64,000 bases of DNA from DSAD01 sp036825155 (GTDB taxonomy: Bacteria; Desulfobacterota; Desulfomonilia; UBA1062), in the NCBI GenBank assembly GCA_036825155.1, contig DAISYU010000004.1:1-64000 (forward strand). Reading direction: 5' to 3'. Shown here piece by piece: positions 52,778 through 61,674 of the stretch (the stretch's first letter is position 1; each line of letters begins with the position of its first letter). A program made the translations under genes and the position numbers. Below the pieces are notes generated by a model. The model ran no database searches. It was not told the DNA's origin and saw only the letters and a list, made by a program, of their open reading frames with translations.

Positions 52778-55700
52778 ATGATTGCGAAAATTATTAAAGC
52801 AGCACTGATAGCCACACCGATCATACTGTTTGTTCTCCTGGTCTTTGGAATCGTACTGATCATAGACTGGCCCTGGTGGGTGGGGATCTTCATCCTGTTC
52901 GGGCTTGTGGGCGTTGCAGCAGCACTGCTCTTTGTTCGAAAAATCATGCTTCGCAAAAGGGAACAGCGGTTTGTCAGCCAGATCATCGAGCAGGATGAAT
53001 CCTATGCGCGATCCCTCAAGTCAGATGAACGCCAGACATCGGCGGATCTCCAGCAGCGCTGGAAGGAAGCAATCGGTACACTCAAGTCCTCACACCTGAA
53101 AAAATACGGGAATCCGTTATATGTCCTTCCCTGGTACCTGATCCTGGGCGAGAGCGGTTCCGGGAAAACCACGGCCATTAAAAGTGCCCGGCTTTCCTCC
53201 CCCTTTGCCGAGATCAATCACGTCTCGGGTCTTTCCGGTACGAAAAACCTCGACTGGTGGTTTTCCGAGCAGGCGATCATTCTTGATGCGGCCGGGAGAT
53301 ATGCCATCCCTGTGGACGAAGGTCGCGACAAGGAAGAATGGCAAAGATTCCTCTCCCTGCTCGCCAAATACAGAAAGAAGGAGCCGCTTAACGGGCTGGT
53401 GATTTCCATCGCTGCGGACAAGCTGCTGAGCGAGCAGACAGGCGTGCTGGAGGATGACGGCCGTACCATCAGGCAGCGCATCAATGAACTGATGAGAGTC
53501 CTGGGAAGCAAATTCCCTGTGTATGTCCTGGTGACCAAGTGCGATCTGATTCAGGGAATGACCCGTTTCTGCCAGCAGCTTTCCGAGGAAGATCTCGAAC
53601 AGGCCATGGGGGCTATCAATCATTCCGGTACAACTAACCCTGCTGCCTTTACCGAGCAGGTCCTGCATACGGTGGGACAGCGCCTGAGAAACATCCGGCT
53701 GCTCCTTTTCCATAAATCTTCATCAGGAGACCCGGATCCGTCCCTGCTGCTGTTCCCGGAAGAATTCGGACAGCTGGGCCCGGGGCTTACAGCCTTCATG
53801 AAGGGAGCCTTCCAGGAAAATCCGTACCAGGAGACCCCAATCCTGCGCGGTCTCTACTTCAGCAGCGGCCGCCAGGAGGGTACTCCCTATTCCCATTTCT
53901 TAAGCGAGCTGAATCTCATCGAGGAGCACGACGTCCTTGAAGGGACAAACAAGGGGCTGTTCCTCCATGACATCTTCGCAAAAATCCTGCCGGGCCAAAG
54001 GGACCTGTTTGCCCCCACCCAGACCTCGATGGCATGGAACAAGCTCACGAGAAATCTGGGGCTTGTCGCATGCATGGCACTGATCATTGCCCTGTGCGGC
54101 CTGCTGAGTTTTTCGTTCGTGAAGAACCTGGCAGCATTGAGGACCGTGTCCCGTGAATTTTCTCACCCCCCGATCCTCAAAGGTGAACTGCTTGCCGATG
54201 CCGGGATGATGGACCGCTTCCGGGAGGCCCTCGTGCGGGTTGAAGAGCATAACGCCAACTGGTGGATACCCAGGCTTGGTCTGAGCAAGAGCATAGAGGT
54301 GGAAACCAGTCTGAAAAACACCTATTCCTCTCAGTTCAGAGATCAGCTGCTGGGTCCGTTCGACAAGCGCATGGCCTCTGGCGTATCGGGTTTTTCCGAA
54401 GCTACACCCGATGCACACATAGGTGTCTACGTGGCCCATCTTGTCAGACGGATCAACCTGCTCAAAGCCAGGCTCGAAGGGGGAGAACTTCAGGACCTGG
54501 TGCTCATGCCGCAGCCGGGTTTCGAGCCCGGCATGACCGGTCAGGAGTTTGTGGATGAGTTGAGCAGGAGCTATTCCTCACAGTATCTCTACAGCATTGC
54601 CTGGGAAGGAGACCTGGGGGATCTCAACAACGAGCTGCTCGATCTGCAGAAGGTGCTGACCCACATTGTGACCGCGAAAAGCACCGACCTTAACTGGCTT
54701 GCGGCCTGGGTAAACGAGACATCAGACCTGCCCGCGGTGAAGATGGCGGATTTCTGGGGAGGAAGCCATGATATTGAGGGGCTTGCAGTTGTTTCTCCTT
54801 CGCTGACCCGTTCCGGCCAAGATCAGATCGAATCCTTCCTGAGGGAACTGGATTCAGCTTTGCCCGATCCTCTGGTGATCTCTCCTCAGAAGCAGGCATT
54901 TGAAACATGGTATGCAAAGGCCTACATCGAAGCATGGCATACATTCGGCATCTCTTTTCCCCAGGGTACGGACAGGCTGAAGGGACAGGATGAATGGCTG
55001 CAGACAGCATCAAAGGTTGCATCCGGACAGGGACCGTATCTCTCCCTGCTTGAAAAAATGGTATATGAACTGGAGCCGTTTTCCGGCGGAGAAGCCGTAC
55101 CGAACTGGCTGCGTCTCATAAAGGATTTTCAGGCAGTGAAAAACAGGGCCTCCAAGCTGGACATCGCCAAGGATGGGGTCCTTGCAAAGGCGACGAATAA
55201 GGGGGCCAAGCTCAAGAACAAGATCCAGAAAAAGGTGGGCACCGCTTCCGATGATATGCCGTTTGATTCACAGATTGCCGCGGCAAAGGCATATCTCGGA
55301 TACTCAGATGCCATAAAAGAGATTACCTCAACCGTAACTGCTTCACGCAAAAGTGCATATGAATTGACCTCCCTTACCTTCAAGGACGAACCATCCGGCA
55401 GTTCATCCCAATTCCATGCAGCGCAGACGGCCCTGAACAGCCTGATGGACGCAAGCGGCATACCTGCACGGGAAGAGTTCTGGAAACTGGTTCGCGGACC
55501 TCTTGATTATCTCTGGGTATATTCGTGCCAGGAGACTGCCTGTCATCTTCAGTCGATGTGGGCAAAGGATGTCCTGATGGAGGTCAAAGGTGTTGCCGAT
55601 CCCCTCACGGTGAACAACCTCCTTTTAGAAAAAGGCGGCTACGCAATTCAGTTTGTAAAAGGTGACGCCGCTGCCTTTATCAGCAGGTCGCCGGCCAAGG

Positions 55701-56233
55701 GTTATTTTGCAAAGGAAGTACTGGGAAGGAGCGTCCCGTTTGAAAAGTCTTTCCTGACGTTTCTGACAAAAGGGCCGCGCAGCGTAAAGTCAAGCTACAG
55801 TGTTACCCTCACCGGACAGCCCACGGACGTGAATGCCAAGGCAACCGTGAGGCCCCATGCTACCCATCTGGAACTTCAGTGTGCCGGGAGTACGACGACC
55901 CTGTCGAACCTCAATTATCCGGTCCGCAAGGTATTCGAATGGATCCCCGGGAGCTGCGGCGATGTCGTGTTCTCCATCGAGGTGGGCAACCTTGTCCTGA
56001 CAAAACGATACTCCGGATCGCTTGCCTTTGCCAGGTTCCTGCAGGATTTCAAATCCGGTCAACATAGGTTTACCCCGGATGATTTCCCCAAAGAGAAGGC
56101 CTCTCTGAGAAGCATGAAGATTCAGTATATCAAGGTGCAGTATCGGATCAAGGGCAGCACCCCGGTACTGGACCTGCTGGCATCAGGTCCCGGGAATGTT
56201 CCCGAGACAATCGCCTCATGCTGGGATCAATGA
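52778..56233 (+). CDS. tssM: T6SS membrane protein TssM (IcmF-like)
   Basis: The 1151-residue inner-membrane protein has two N-terminal helices (about 5-25 and 30-50), a cytoplasmic NTPase domain with an intact Walker A GESGSGKT (about 124-131), a third helix at about 428-450 and a long periplasmic IcmF-type domain to the end that meets TssJ. The Walker A is intact; some TssM proteins lack it. GAGGAT precedes the ATG at 52778. The stop overlaps tagF. Length is standard. Confidence 0.95.
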   Translation: MIAKIIKAALIATPIILFVLLVFGIVLIIDWPWWVGIFILFGLVGVAAALLFVRKIMLRKREQRFVSQIIEQDESYARSLKSDERQTSADLQQRWKEAIGTLKSSHLKKYGNPLYVLPWYLILGESGSGKTTAIKSARLSSPFAEINHVSGLSGTKNLDWWFSEQAIILDAAGRYAIPVDEGRDKEEWQRFLSLLAKYRKKEPLNGLVISIAADKLLSEQTGVLEDDGRTIRQRINELMRVLGSKFPVYVLVTKCDLIQGMTRFCQQLSEEDLEQAMGAINHSGTTNPAAFTEQVLHTVGQRLRNIRLLLFHKSSSGDPDPSLLLFPEEFGQLGPGLTAFMKGAFQENPYQETPILRGLYFSSGRQEGTPYSHFLSELNLIEEHDVLEGTNKGLFLHDIFAKILPGQRDLFAPTQTSMAWNKLTRNLGLVACMALIIALCGLLSFSFVKNLAALRTVSREFSHPPILKGELLADAGMMDRFREALVRVEEHNANWWIPRLGLSKSIEVETSLKNTYSSQFRDQLLGPFDKRMASGVSGFSEATPDAHIGVYVAHLVRRINLLKARLEGGELQDLVLMPQPGFEPGMTGQEFVDELSRSYSSQYLYSIAWEGDLGDLNNELLDLQKVLTHIVTAKSTDLNWLAAWVNETSDLPAVKMADFWGGSHDIEGLAVVSPSLTRSGQDQIESFLRELDSALPDPLVISPQKQAFETWYAKAYIEAWHTFGISFPQGTDRLKGQDEWLQTASKVASGQGPYLSLLEKMVYELEPFSGGEAVPNWLRLIKDFQAVKNRASKLDIAKDGVLAKATNKGAKLKNKIQKKVGTASDDMPFDSQIAAAKAYLGYSDAIKEITSTVTASRKSAYELTSLTFKDEPSGSSSQFHAAQTALNSLMDASGIPAREEFWKLVRGPLDYLWVYSCQETACHLQSMWAKDVLMEVKGVADPLTVNNLLLEKGGYAIQFVKGDAAAFISRSPAKGYFAKEVLGRSVPFEKSFLTFLTKGPRSVKSSYSVTLTGQPTDVNAKATVRPHATHLELQCAGSTTTLSNLNYPVRKVFEWIPGSCGDVVFSIEVGNLVLTKRYSGSLAFARFLQDFKSGQHRFTPDDFPKEKASLRSMKIQYIKVQYRIKGSTPVLDLLASGPGNVPETIASCWDQ

Positions 56234-56925
56234 GATCACACAATGACTGGGTATGGGCGGCATTCGGCAAACATCCTGTAGCACGTGATTTTATCCGTCT
56301 CGGCTCGGATCTGCCCATCTTTAATGCCTTTTGCTCGTGGGTTGAGCATGGTTTTGGGATGATGCGCCATGGGGACAAAGGCCACATGAACTCATGGCGA
56401 TTCTGGGCACGGGGGACAAGGAAAAGCAATCTCGTCTGCGGACTTGTGAGAGACAGCCATGACAGTATCGGCAGGCCGTTTCCCTGCCTGATTATCGGGA
56501 CAGGACCTCTTGAGGACTGGGAAGGTCACTGGCATGATCTCACCCTGACCCTGGATGAACCCTGGAGAGCTATGGAGTATCTCTTTGTCAGGAATCTCGG
56601 TACCATTCATGAATTAACCGGAGAACTGAACAGACTGCGGCCTGTCCGCACCGCTCTCTCGGAGAAAAGGATGGTGGAGGATAAAGATCATCAGGATATT
56701 CATACAGAACCCGATACTTGCAAAGACGGTGCATGGCATCATGCTGTCCGGGGAGATGACCCCAGCGCTGATGCTGCCCGGTGGATGAAGTCTCTGTCAT
56801 TGAAGAATAGTATCGTACCCAACGCCGTATTTCTCGGCGGGGTTCCTGATAGAAGCTTCCTTGTACTGTTCGAGAGGTCCCTGATGCCGACAGATTTCAC
56901 ATCTCTGTGGTCTGTGGGTGTGTAA
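56230..56925 (+). CDS. tagF: T6SS post-translational regulator TagF
   Basis: The 231-residue protein opens SHNDWVWAAFGKHPVARDFIRLG and has FCSWVEHGFG, as in the TagF N-terminal domain (the family has W-G-K-(L/H)-P). In Pseudomonas TagF holds the T6SS off unless threonine phosphorylation signals; it works beside Fha and PpkA. The start ATG overlaps the tssM stop (ATGA); an ATG four codons earlier is possible. No PppA phosphatase domain is fused. Confidence 0.88.
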   Translation: MRSHNDWVWAAFGKHPVARDFIRLGSDLPIFNAFCSWVEHGFGMMRHGDKGHMNSWRFWARGTRKSNLVCGLVRDSHDSIGRPFPCLIIGTGPLEDWEGHWHDLTLTLDEPWRAMEYLFVRNLGTIHELTGELNRLRPVRTALSEKRMVEDKDHQDIHTEPDTCKDGAWHHAVRGDDPSADAARWMKSLSLKNSIVPNAVFLGGVPDRSFLVLFERSLMPTDFTSLWSVGV

Positions 56926-56939
56926 GGAGGAGATAAAGG

Positions 56940-58520
56940 ATGGATATGAACTCACTGGGAATATCACCCATTAGTGCTGATCAGCCAGCCGGAAGCGATG
57001 TCCGCTACGAACCCGAGTTCGATAACCTGCAGGCTGAGATCGACAAGATGTCTTCGCCCACGGCATCCAGCGGTGTTGACTGGAAAAAGGTGAGCACCCT
57101 TTCATCAGATATCCTGCAGACAAAGTCAAAGGATATCCTCGTGGCAGGATATCTTGCGGTGTCACAGATCTATTGTGCCAAGGTTGACGGTTTTCTCACC
57201 GGCGTGCAGATATATCGTGACCTGATCGAGCATTTCTGGGACGAACTCTTCCCGGCAAAGAAACGCATGCGGGGCCGCATCGGGGCCATAACCTGGTGGG
57301 TGGAAAAAACCGAGGGCGCACTCAAACAGCTCCCTGATGGTGCTTTTACTGCCGAACAGATGCAGGGTTCACTTGATGCACTCGACAAGATCGAGAATCT
57401 TCTTCGCGATTACCTTGAAGACCCGCCTTCCATAAGTGCAGTGAGGCGATCCCTTGAGGGCTTCACCTCCAAGGCCGAAACAAGCCAGCAACCCTCCCCC
57501 GAAATCCCCGGGCCTGCAGCCGACCCACAACCCGAACCCATAGAGGCGCCAAAGACCCAACAGCCCCAGCAGCCCCAGAGCACAGAGGGCATTGAATCCG
57601 AAAAGGATGCAGGGCGGGTTCTGCGGTCCGGACTTCAGGAACTGCGAAAGGTGGCAACGTATTTTCTGGAAACAGTCCCGGAAAAACCCATATCCTACAG
57701 GTTGGCCCGTATTGCTGCATGGTCCGGCATAGAGACGGTCCCTCCCAGTGAGAATAACAAGACCCGTATCCCGCCACCTGATGCGGGTATCATGAAGATC
57801 CTGTACGACCTCCATGCAAAAGAGGATTGGGACTCCCTGTTGAGATCGGCAGAGCGCAGGCTGAACCAGTTCATCTTCTATCTTGATCTGAACCGGCTCG
57901 TGGCACGCGCCCTGGAGAATATGGGCAGCAGGTACCGCAGTGCGTACGATACGGTGTGTCAGGAAACGGCCTTTTTTGTACACCGGTTCTCAGGACTCAC
58001 AGACCTCACTTTTTCAGACGGCACCCCATTTGCCGACCAGGACACAAAAGACTGGTTGAGGCTCATCTCTTTTTCAGACGCAGGGGTCGGCATGGAACCG
58101 ATCCCACAGCAAGCCTCTCCTGCCGGCACTAGTGATGACGGGATGGCCGAAAAGATCGGCATGGCCAAGGCTCTGGCAGGCAAGAAAAAACTCATTGAAG
58201 CGGTAGATGCCCTCCAGGAGGAGCTGATCAGGAGTATTTCCAGAAAGGAGCGCATGCTCTGGCGGCTGGCACTCTCCGAGATTTTGCTCACCGCGAAACA
58301 GATCGATGCAGCCCTGCCCCATCTCGAAGATCTTCGTCACACTATCAACGAGTACCGGCTGGAAGACTGGGACCCCGATCTGGCACTGTCAGCACTGATT
58401 ATGGTGTGGAAAGGATTTTCCGTGCATCCTGCGGAAGAATCCAAACGTATATCAACTGAAGCCCTGAACAGAATCGCGAAACTGAGTCCAAAGCAAGCGC
58501 TTCTGCTGGTAAGAAAATAA
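56940..58520 (+). CDS. tssA: T6SS baseplate/cap protein TssA
   Basis: The 526-residue protein has an ImpA-type N-terminal domain (about 8-150; ISADQPAGSDVRYEPEFDNLQAEIDK, then LVAGYLAVSQIY and RDLIEHFWDELFPAKKRMRGRIGAITWW). A Pro/Gln linker spans about 180-215 and a helical C-terminal part of VasJ type follows. TssA recruits and caps the sheath-tube. GGAGGAGATAAAGG precedes the ATG. It lies between tagF and tssB. Confidence 0.92.
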   Translation: MDMNSLGISPISADQPAGSDVRYEPEFDNLQAEIDKMSSPTASSGVDWKKVSTLSSDILQTKSKDILVAGYLAVSQIYCAKVDGFLTGVQIYRDLIEHFWDELFPAKKRMRGRIGAITWWVEKTEGALKQLPDGAFTAEQMQGSLDALDKIENLLRDYLEDPPSISAVRRSLEGFTSKAETSQQPSPEIPGPAADPQPEPIEAPKTQQPQQPQSTEGIESEKDAGRVLRSGLQELRKVATYFLETVPEKPISYRLARIAAWSGIETVPPSENNKTRIPPPDAGIMKILYDLHAKEDWDSLLRSAERRLNQFIFYLDLNRLVARALENMGSRYRSAYDTVCQETAFFVHRFSGLTDLTFSDGTPFADQDTKDWLRLISFSDAGVGMEPIPQQASPAGTSDDGMAEKIGMAKALAGKKKLIEAVDALQEELIRSISRKERMLWRLALSEILLTAKQIDAALPHLEDLRHTINEYRLEDWDPDLALSALIMVWKGFSVHPAEESKRISTEALNRIAKLSPKQALLLVRK

Positions 58521-58548
58521 TTTCAGGAATAAAGGAGGACAATAAATC

Positions 58549-59034
58549 ATGGCAAAGGAAGCTACCGTTGCCCCGAAAGAACGGGTAAACATTGTGTATC
58601 GCCCGGCCACGGGAGATGCAAAGGAAGAGGTGGAGCTCCCGCTCAAGGTTCTGGTAATGGGTGATTTTACCGGACAGAAAGATGACCGGCCGGTGGAGGA
58701 GCGCGATCCGGTAAACATTGACAAAGACAACTTTGATGACGTCCTGAAAGCCCGCAATATCAATCTGAACGTTACAGTTCCCAACACACTTTCCGGCAAG
58801 ACCGAGGACGAGATGAACGTCTCTTTGAAGTTCGAATCCATGAAGGACTTCAGCCCGGAAGCGATTGCGAAAAACACCCCGGAATTAAACCGCCTCCTCG
58901 AGTTGAGGGAAGCTCTCAGCGCCTTGAAGGGACCCCTGAGTAATCTCCCTGAATTCAGGAAAAAGATTCAGGAACTCATCAAGGATGAGAAAACCCGCGA
59001 ACTCCTGCTCAAAGAGCTCGGGGTTGAAAAATAA
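58549..59034 (+). CDS. tssB: T6SS contractile sheath small subunit TssB
   Basis: The 161-residue protein follows the family: VNIVYRPATGDAKEEVELPLKVLVMGDFTG near the start, then the RDPVNIDKDNFDDVLKA and the C-terminal ELIKDEKTRELLLKEL helix. With TssC it builds the sheath that contracts to drive the Hcp tube. GGAGGACAATAAATC precedes the ATG. tssC follows in 15 bases. Confidence 0.96.
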   Translation: MAKEATVAPKERVNIVYRPATGDAKEEVELPLKVLVMGDFTGQKDDRPVEERDPVNIDKDNFDDVLKARNINLNVTVPNTLSGKTEDEMNVSLKFESMKDFSPEAIAKNTPELNRLLELREALSALKGPLSNLPEFRKKIQELIKDEKTRELLLKELGVEK

Positions 59035-59049
59035 GAAAGGAGGTGCCCC

Positions 59050-60534
59050 ATGGCTGAGGAAAAAGAACAGGTCCAGGCAGGACAGGAACAGACCACGTCT
59101 GAGGTCTCGCTACTGGATGAAATAGTAACCGCTACCAAGTTAAAGCCCACCGATGATTCATACTCGCTTGCAAAGAAAGGGGTCGAGGCCCTGATTGCGC
59201 AGCTCATAGAGCCGGGCAAAAAAATAGAAAAGATCTCGAAGGCTGTTGTGGATGACATGATTGCGGAAGTGGATGAAAAACTGAGCCGCCAGATAGATGC
59301 CGTCCTTCACCATCCGAAAGTCCAGGAGCTCGAATCGGCATGGCGATCACTCAAATTCCTGGTGGACAGGACAGACTTCAGAGAGAATGTCAAACTGGAG
59401 ATCCTCAATGTAAGTAAAGACGACCTCTTGGAAGACTTTGAAGACGCCCCTGAGATCCCCAAGTCCGGTTTGTACAAAACCGTATATACCGCAGAATACG
59501 GACAGTTCGGAGGTCAGCCCTATGCTGCCATGATAGGGAATTACGACTTCGGCCCCGGGCCCCAGGACATCAAACTTCTGCAGAATGTCGCCAGTGTTGC
59601 GGCCATGGCCCATGCTCCGTTTATTGCCGCTGCAGGACCGCAGTTCTTCGGGCTCGACAATTTTACCAACCTGCCGCAGCTCAAGGACCTGAAATCGGTC
59701 TTCGAAGGTCCCCAGTACACGAAGTGGAATTCCTTCAGGGAATCTGAAGATGCCCGCTATGTGGGCCTCACGCTGCCGAGATTCCTCCTGCGTCTCCCCT
59801 ACGGTCCCGACACACAGCCGGTGAAGGCCTTCAACTACAAGGAAAATGTCTCCGACGGGCATGACCAGTACCTGTGGGGCAACACTGCCTTTGCCTTTGC
59901 ATCGAAGCTCACGGACAGTTTTGCGAAATACCGGTGGTGTGCAAACATAATCGGTCCGCAGGGCGGCGGAGCTGTCGAAGACCTCCCTCTCCATCAGTAT
60001 GAGGCCATGGGGGCCATTCAGACCAAGATCCCCACCGAGATACTCGTCTCCGAACGCAGGGAGTTTGAACTGGCCGAGGAAGGCTTTATCGGGCTGACCA
60101 TGAGAAAGGGAAGCGATAACGCCGCCTTCTTCTCCGCCAATTCCGTTCAGAAACCGAAATTCTTCGGTATCAGCAAAGAGGGCAAGGAAGCGGAACTTAA
60201 CTACAAGCTCGGGCTGCAGCTGCCGTACATGTTCGTGGTGAACCGGCTGGCACACTATCTGAAGGTTATCCAGAGGGAAAACATAGGAACCTGGAAAGAG
60301 CGTGTCGACCTTGACCGTGAGCTGAACAACTGGATACGTCAGTACGTGGCCGACATGGACAATCCCATGCCCGGGGTGAGAAGCCGCAGGCCGCTGCGTC
60401 AGGCAAAGGTGACCGTCGAGGACGTTGAGGGTGAACCCGGATGGTACCGGGTCGGTCTCCAGGTCAGGCCGCACTTCAAATATATGGGTGCATTCTTCAC
60501 CCTGTCTCTGGTGGGCAAACTGGACAAGGAATAA
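59050..60534 (+). CDS. tssC: T6SS contractile sheath large subunit TssC
   Basis: The 494-residue protein carries the TssC landmarks: VLHHPKVQELESAWRSLKFLVDR, YGQFGGQPYAAMIGNYDFG, FIAAAGPQFFG, RDPR-like LTLPRFLLRLPYG, WGNTAFAFASKL and the C-terminal GVRSRRPLRQAKVTVEDVEGEPGWYRV. Length matches the family. AAGGAGGTGCCCC precedes the ATG. Confidence 0.97.
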   Translation: MAEEKEQVQAGQEQTTSEVSLLDEIVTATKLKPTDDSYSLAKKGVEALIAQLIEPGKKIEKISKAVVDDMIAEVDEKLSRQIDAVLHHPKVQELESAWRSLKFLVDRTDFRENVKLEILNVSKDDLLEDFEDAPEIPKSGLYKTVYTAEYGQFGGQPYAAMIGNYDFGPGPQDIKLLQNVASVAAMAHAPFIAAAGPQFFGLDNFTNLPQLKDLKSVFEGPQYTKWNSFRESEDARYVGLTLPRFLLRLPYGPDTQPVKAFNYKENVSDGHDQYLWGNTAFAFASKLTDSFAKYRWCANIIGPQGGGAVEDLPLHQYEAMGAIQTKIPTEILVSERREFELAEEGFIGLTMRKGSDNAAFFSANSVQKPKFFGISKEGKEAELNYKLGLQLPYMFVVNRLAHYLKVIQRENIGTWKERVDLDRELNNWIRQYVADMDNPMPGVRSRRPLRQAKVTVEDVEGEPGWYRVGLQVRPHFKYMGAFFTLSLVGKLDKE

Positions 60535-60574
60535 GTCATTTCTATCTATAAAAAATTAGAGGAGGTAATTAACA

Positions 60575-61060
60575 ATGCCAATGCCGTGTCATTTAGAGAT
60601 TGAAGGGCAGAATCAGGGCAAGATCGATGGTTCCTGCGTAATGGAAGGCAGAGAGGGAACAATCCTGGTCTATGCCATGAATCATGACGTTCATATCCCC
60701 CGCGACCCCCAGAGCGGTCTTCCCAGCGGCAAGAGGATCCACGGGCCGCTTTCCATCGTAAAGGAATACGACAAGGCTTCACCGAAGCTTTACCAGGCGC
60801 TGTGTACCGGTGAACACATGAAATCGGTGGTGATTAAGTGGTACCGGATCGATCCGACAGGATCGGAGGAGCACTACTTCACCCATACGCTTGAAGACGC
60901 CATCATTGTAGGAATGAAGCCGTATATGCCGGTTGCCTTTGTCCCGGAGAACGAACCCTACCGCCACATGGAAGAGGTGTCGTTCACCTATTCAAAGATC
61001 AAATGGACCTGGGAGCCCGACGGCATCGAATCCGAAGACTCCTGGGCAGTTCCCAAATAG
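60575..61060 (+). CDS. hcp: T6SS tube protein Hcp
   Basis: The 161-residue protein matches Hcp: MPCHLEIEGQNQGKIDGSC, LSIVKEYDKASPKLYQALCTGEHM, VVIKWYRIDPTGSEEHYFTHTLEDA and the C-terminal EEVSFTYSKIKWTW. It forms stacked hexameric rings of the secreted tube. AGAGGAGGTAATTAAC precedes the ATG. It is single-domain, so cargo is not fused. Confidence 0.97.
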   Translation: MPMPCHLEIEGQNQGKIDGSCVMEGREGTILVYAMNHDVHIPRDPQSGLPSGKRIHGPLSIVKEYDKASPKLYQALCTGEHMKSVVIKWYRIDPTGSEEHYFTHTLEDAIIVGMKPYMPVAFVPENEPYRHMEEVSFTYSKIKWTWEPDGIESEDSWAVPK

Positions 61061-61075
61061 TTTCGCTCAGGGTTC

Positions 61076-61489
61076 ATGAGGGAGCAAAGACTCCTCGAGC
61101 GCATCCGGACCTGGGAACAGGAGCCTGCAAAACGCTCCAGGGAGGATCCGAAAAAGACCATAGACTCCGTGGTCTCTCACTTGCAGCGGATCCTCAATAC
61201 CAGGCAGGGTAGTGTCCCCATTGCAGACGACTACGGAGTACCCGACTTCACGGATGCCCTGCGGAATTATCCGGAGTCCGTACGGGAAGCTGAACGCGCG
61301 ATCCGGCAGATGATCCAAAGATATGAGCCACGTCTCAAGGCGATCCGTGTTCACTTCCTTCCCCCGGACGAGGAGATCCTTACGCTGCGCTTCCAGATCT
61401 CGGCCCAGCTCGCCCTCGATCATGACAAGATCCCGGTCCAGTTCGAATCTCACGTGAGCACTGACGGGAAGATAGAGGTGAAACAATAA
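61076..61489 (+). CDS. tssE: T6SS baseplate wedge protein TssE
   Basis: The 137-residue gp25-like protein has LLERIRTWE near the start, VSHLQRILNTRQGSVPIADDYGVPDF in the middle and LRFQISAQLAL near the end. It starts assembly of the sheath. The conserved RQGS and DYGxPD blocks are intact. The gene stop TAA falls inside the stem of the terminator at 61485. Confidence 0.95.
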   Translation: MREQRLLERIRTWEQEPAKRSREDPKKTIDSVVSHLQRILNTRQGSVPIADDYGVPDFTDALRNYPESVREAERAIRQMIQRYEPRLKAIRVHFLPPDEEILTLRFQISAQLALDHDKIPVQFESHVSTDGKIEVKQ

Positions 61490-61528
61490 CACTCTTTTCG
61501 AATAAGAAAAGAGTGTTATTCGTTTTTT
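61485..61528 (+). terminator. Strong intrinsic terminator between tssE and tssF
   Basis: AATAACACTCTTTTC (61485-61499) and GAAAAGAGTGTTATT (61506-61520) pair perfectly over 15 bp around the loop GAATAA, followed by CG and six Ts (61523-61528). This is a classical Rho-independent form. It should end most transcripts of the first block here, so tssF and tssG need readthrough or their own promoter in the 146-base gap to 61674. Confidence 0.85.
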
Positions 61529-61674
61529 ATACTGGCCTTAGCGGTGGTACCGGGACTGTTCGGGATCAACGTTTTCTGGCGCTTACAACGAAGGCAGCAC
61601 CAGACATGCAACGATCCATAACTCCATAGCCCGGCCATTTTCATAACTCTTATATTGAACAGAAAGAACCCACA

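Noticed and set aside
59347..60474. 375-codon open frame on the minus strand
   Set aside because: Opposite tssC throughout; no motif or start signal.
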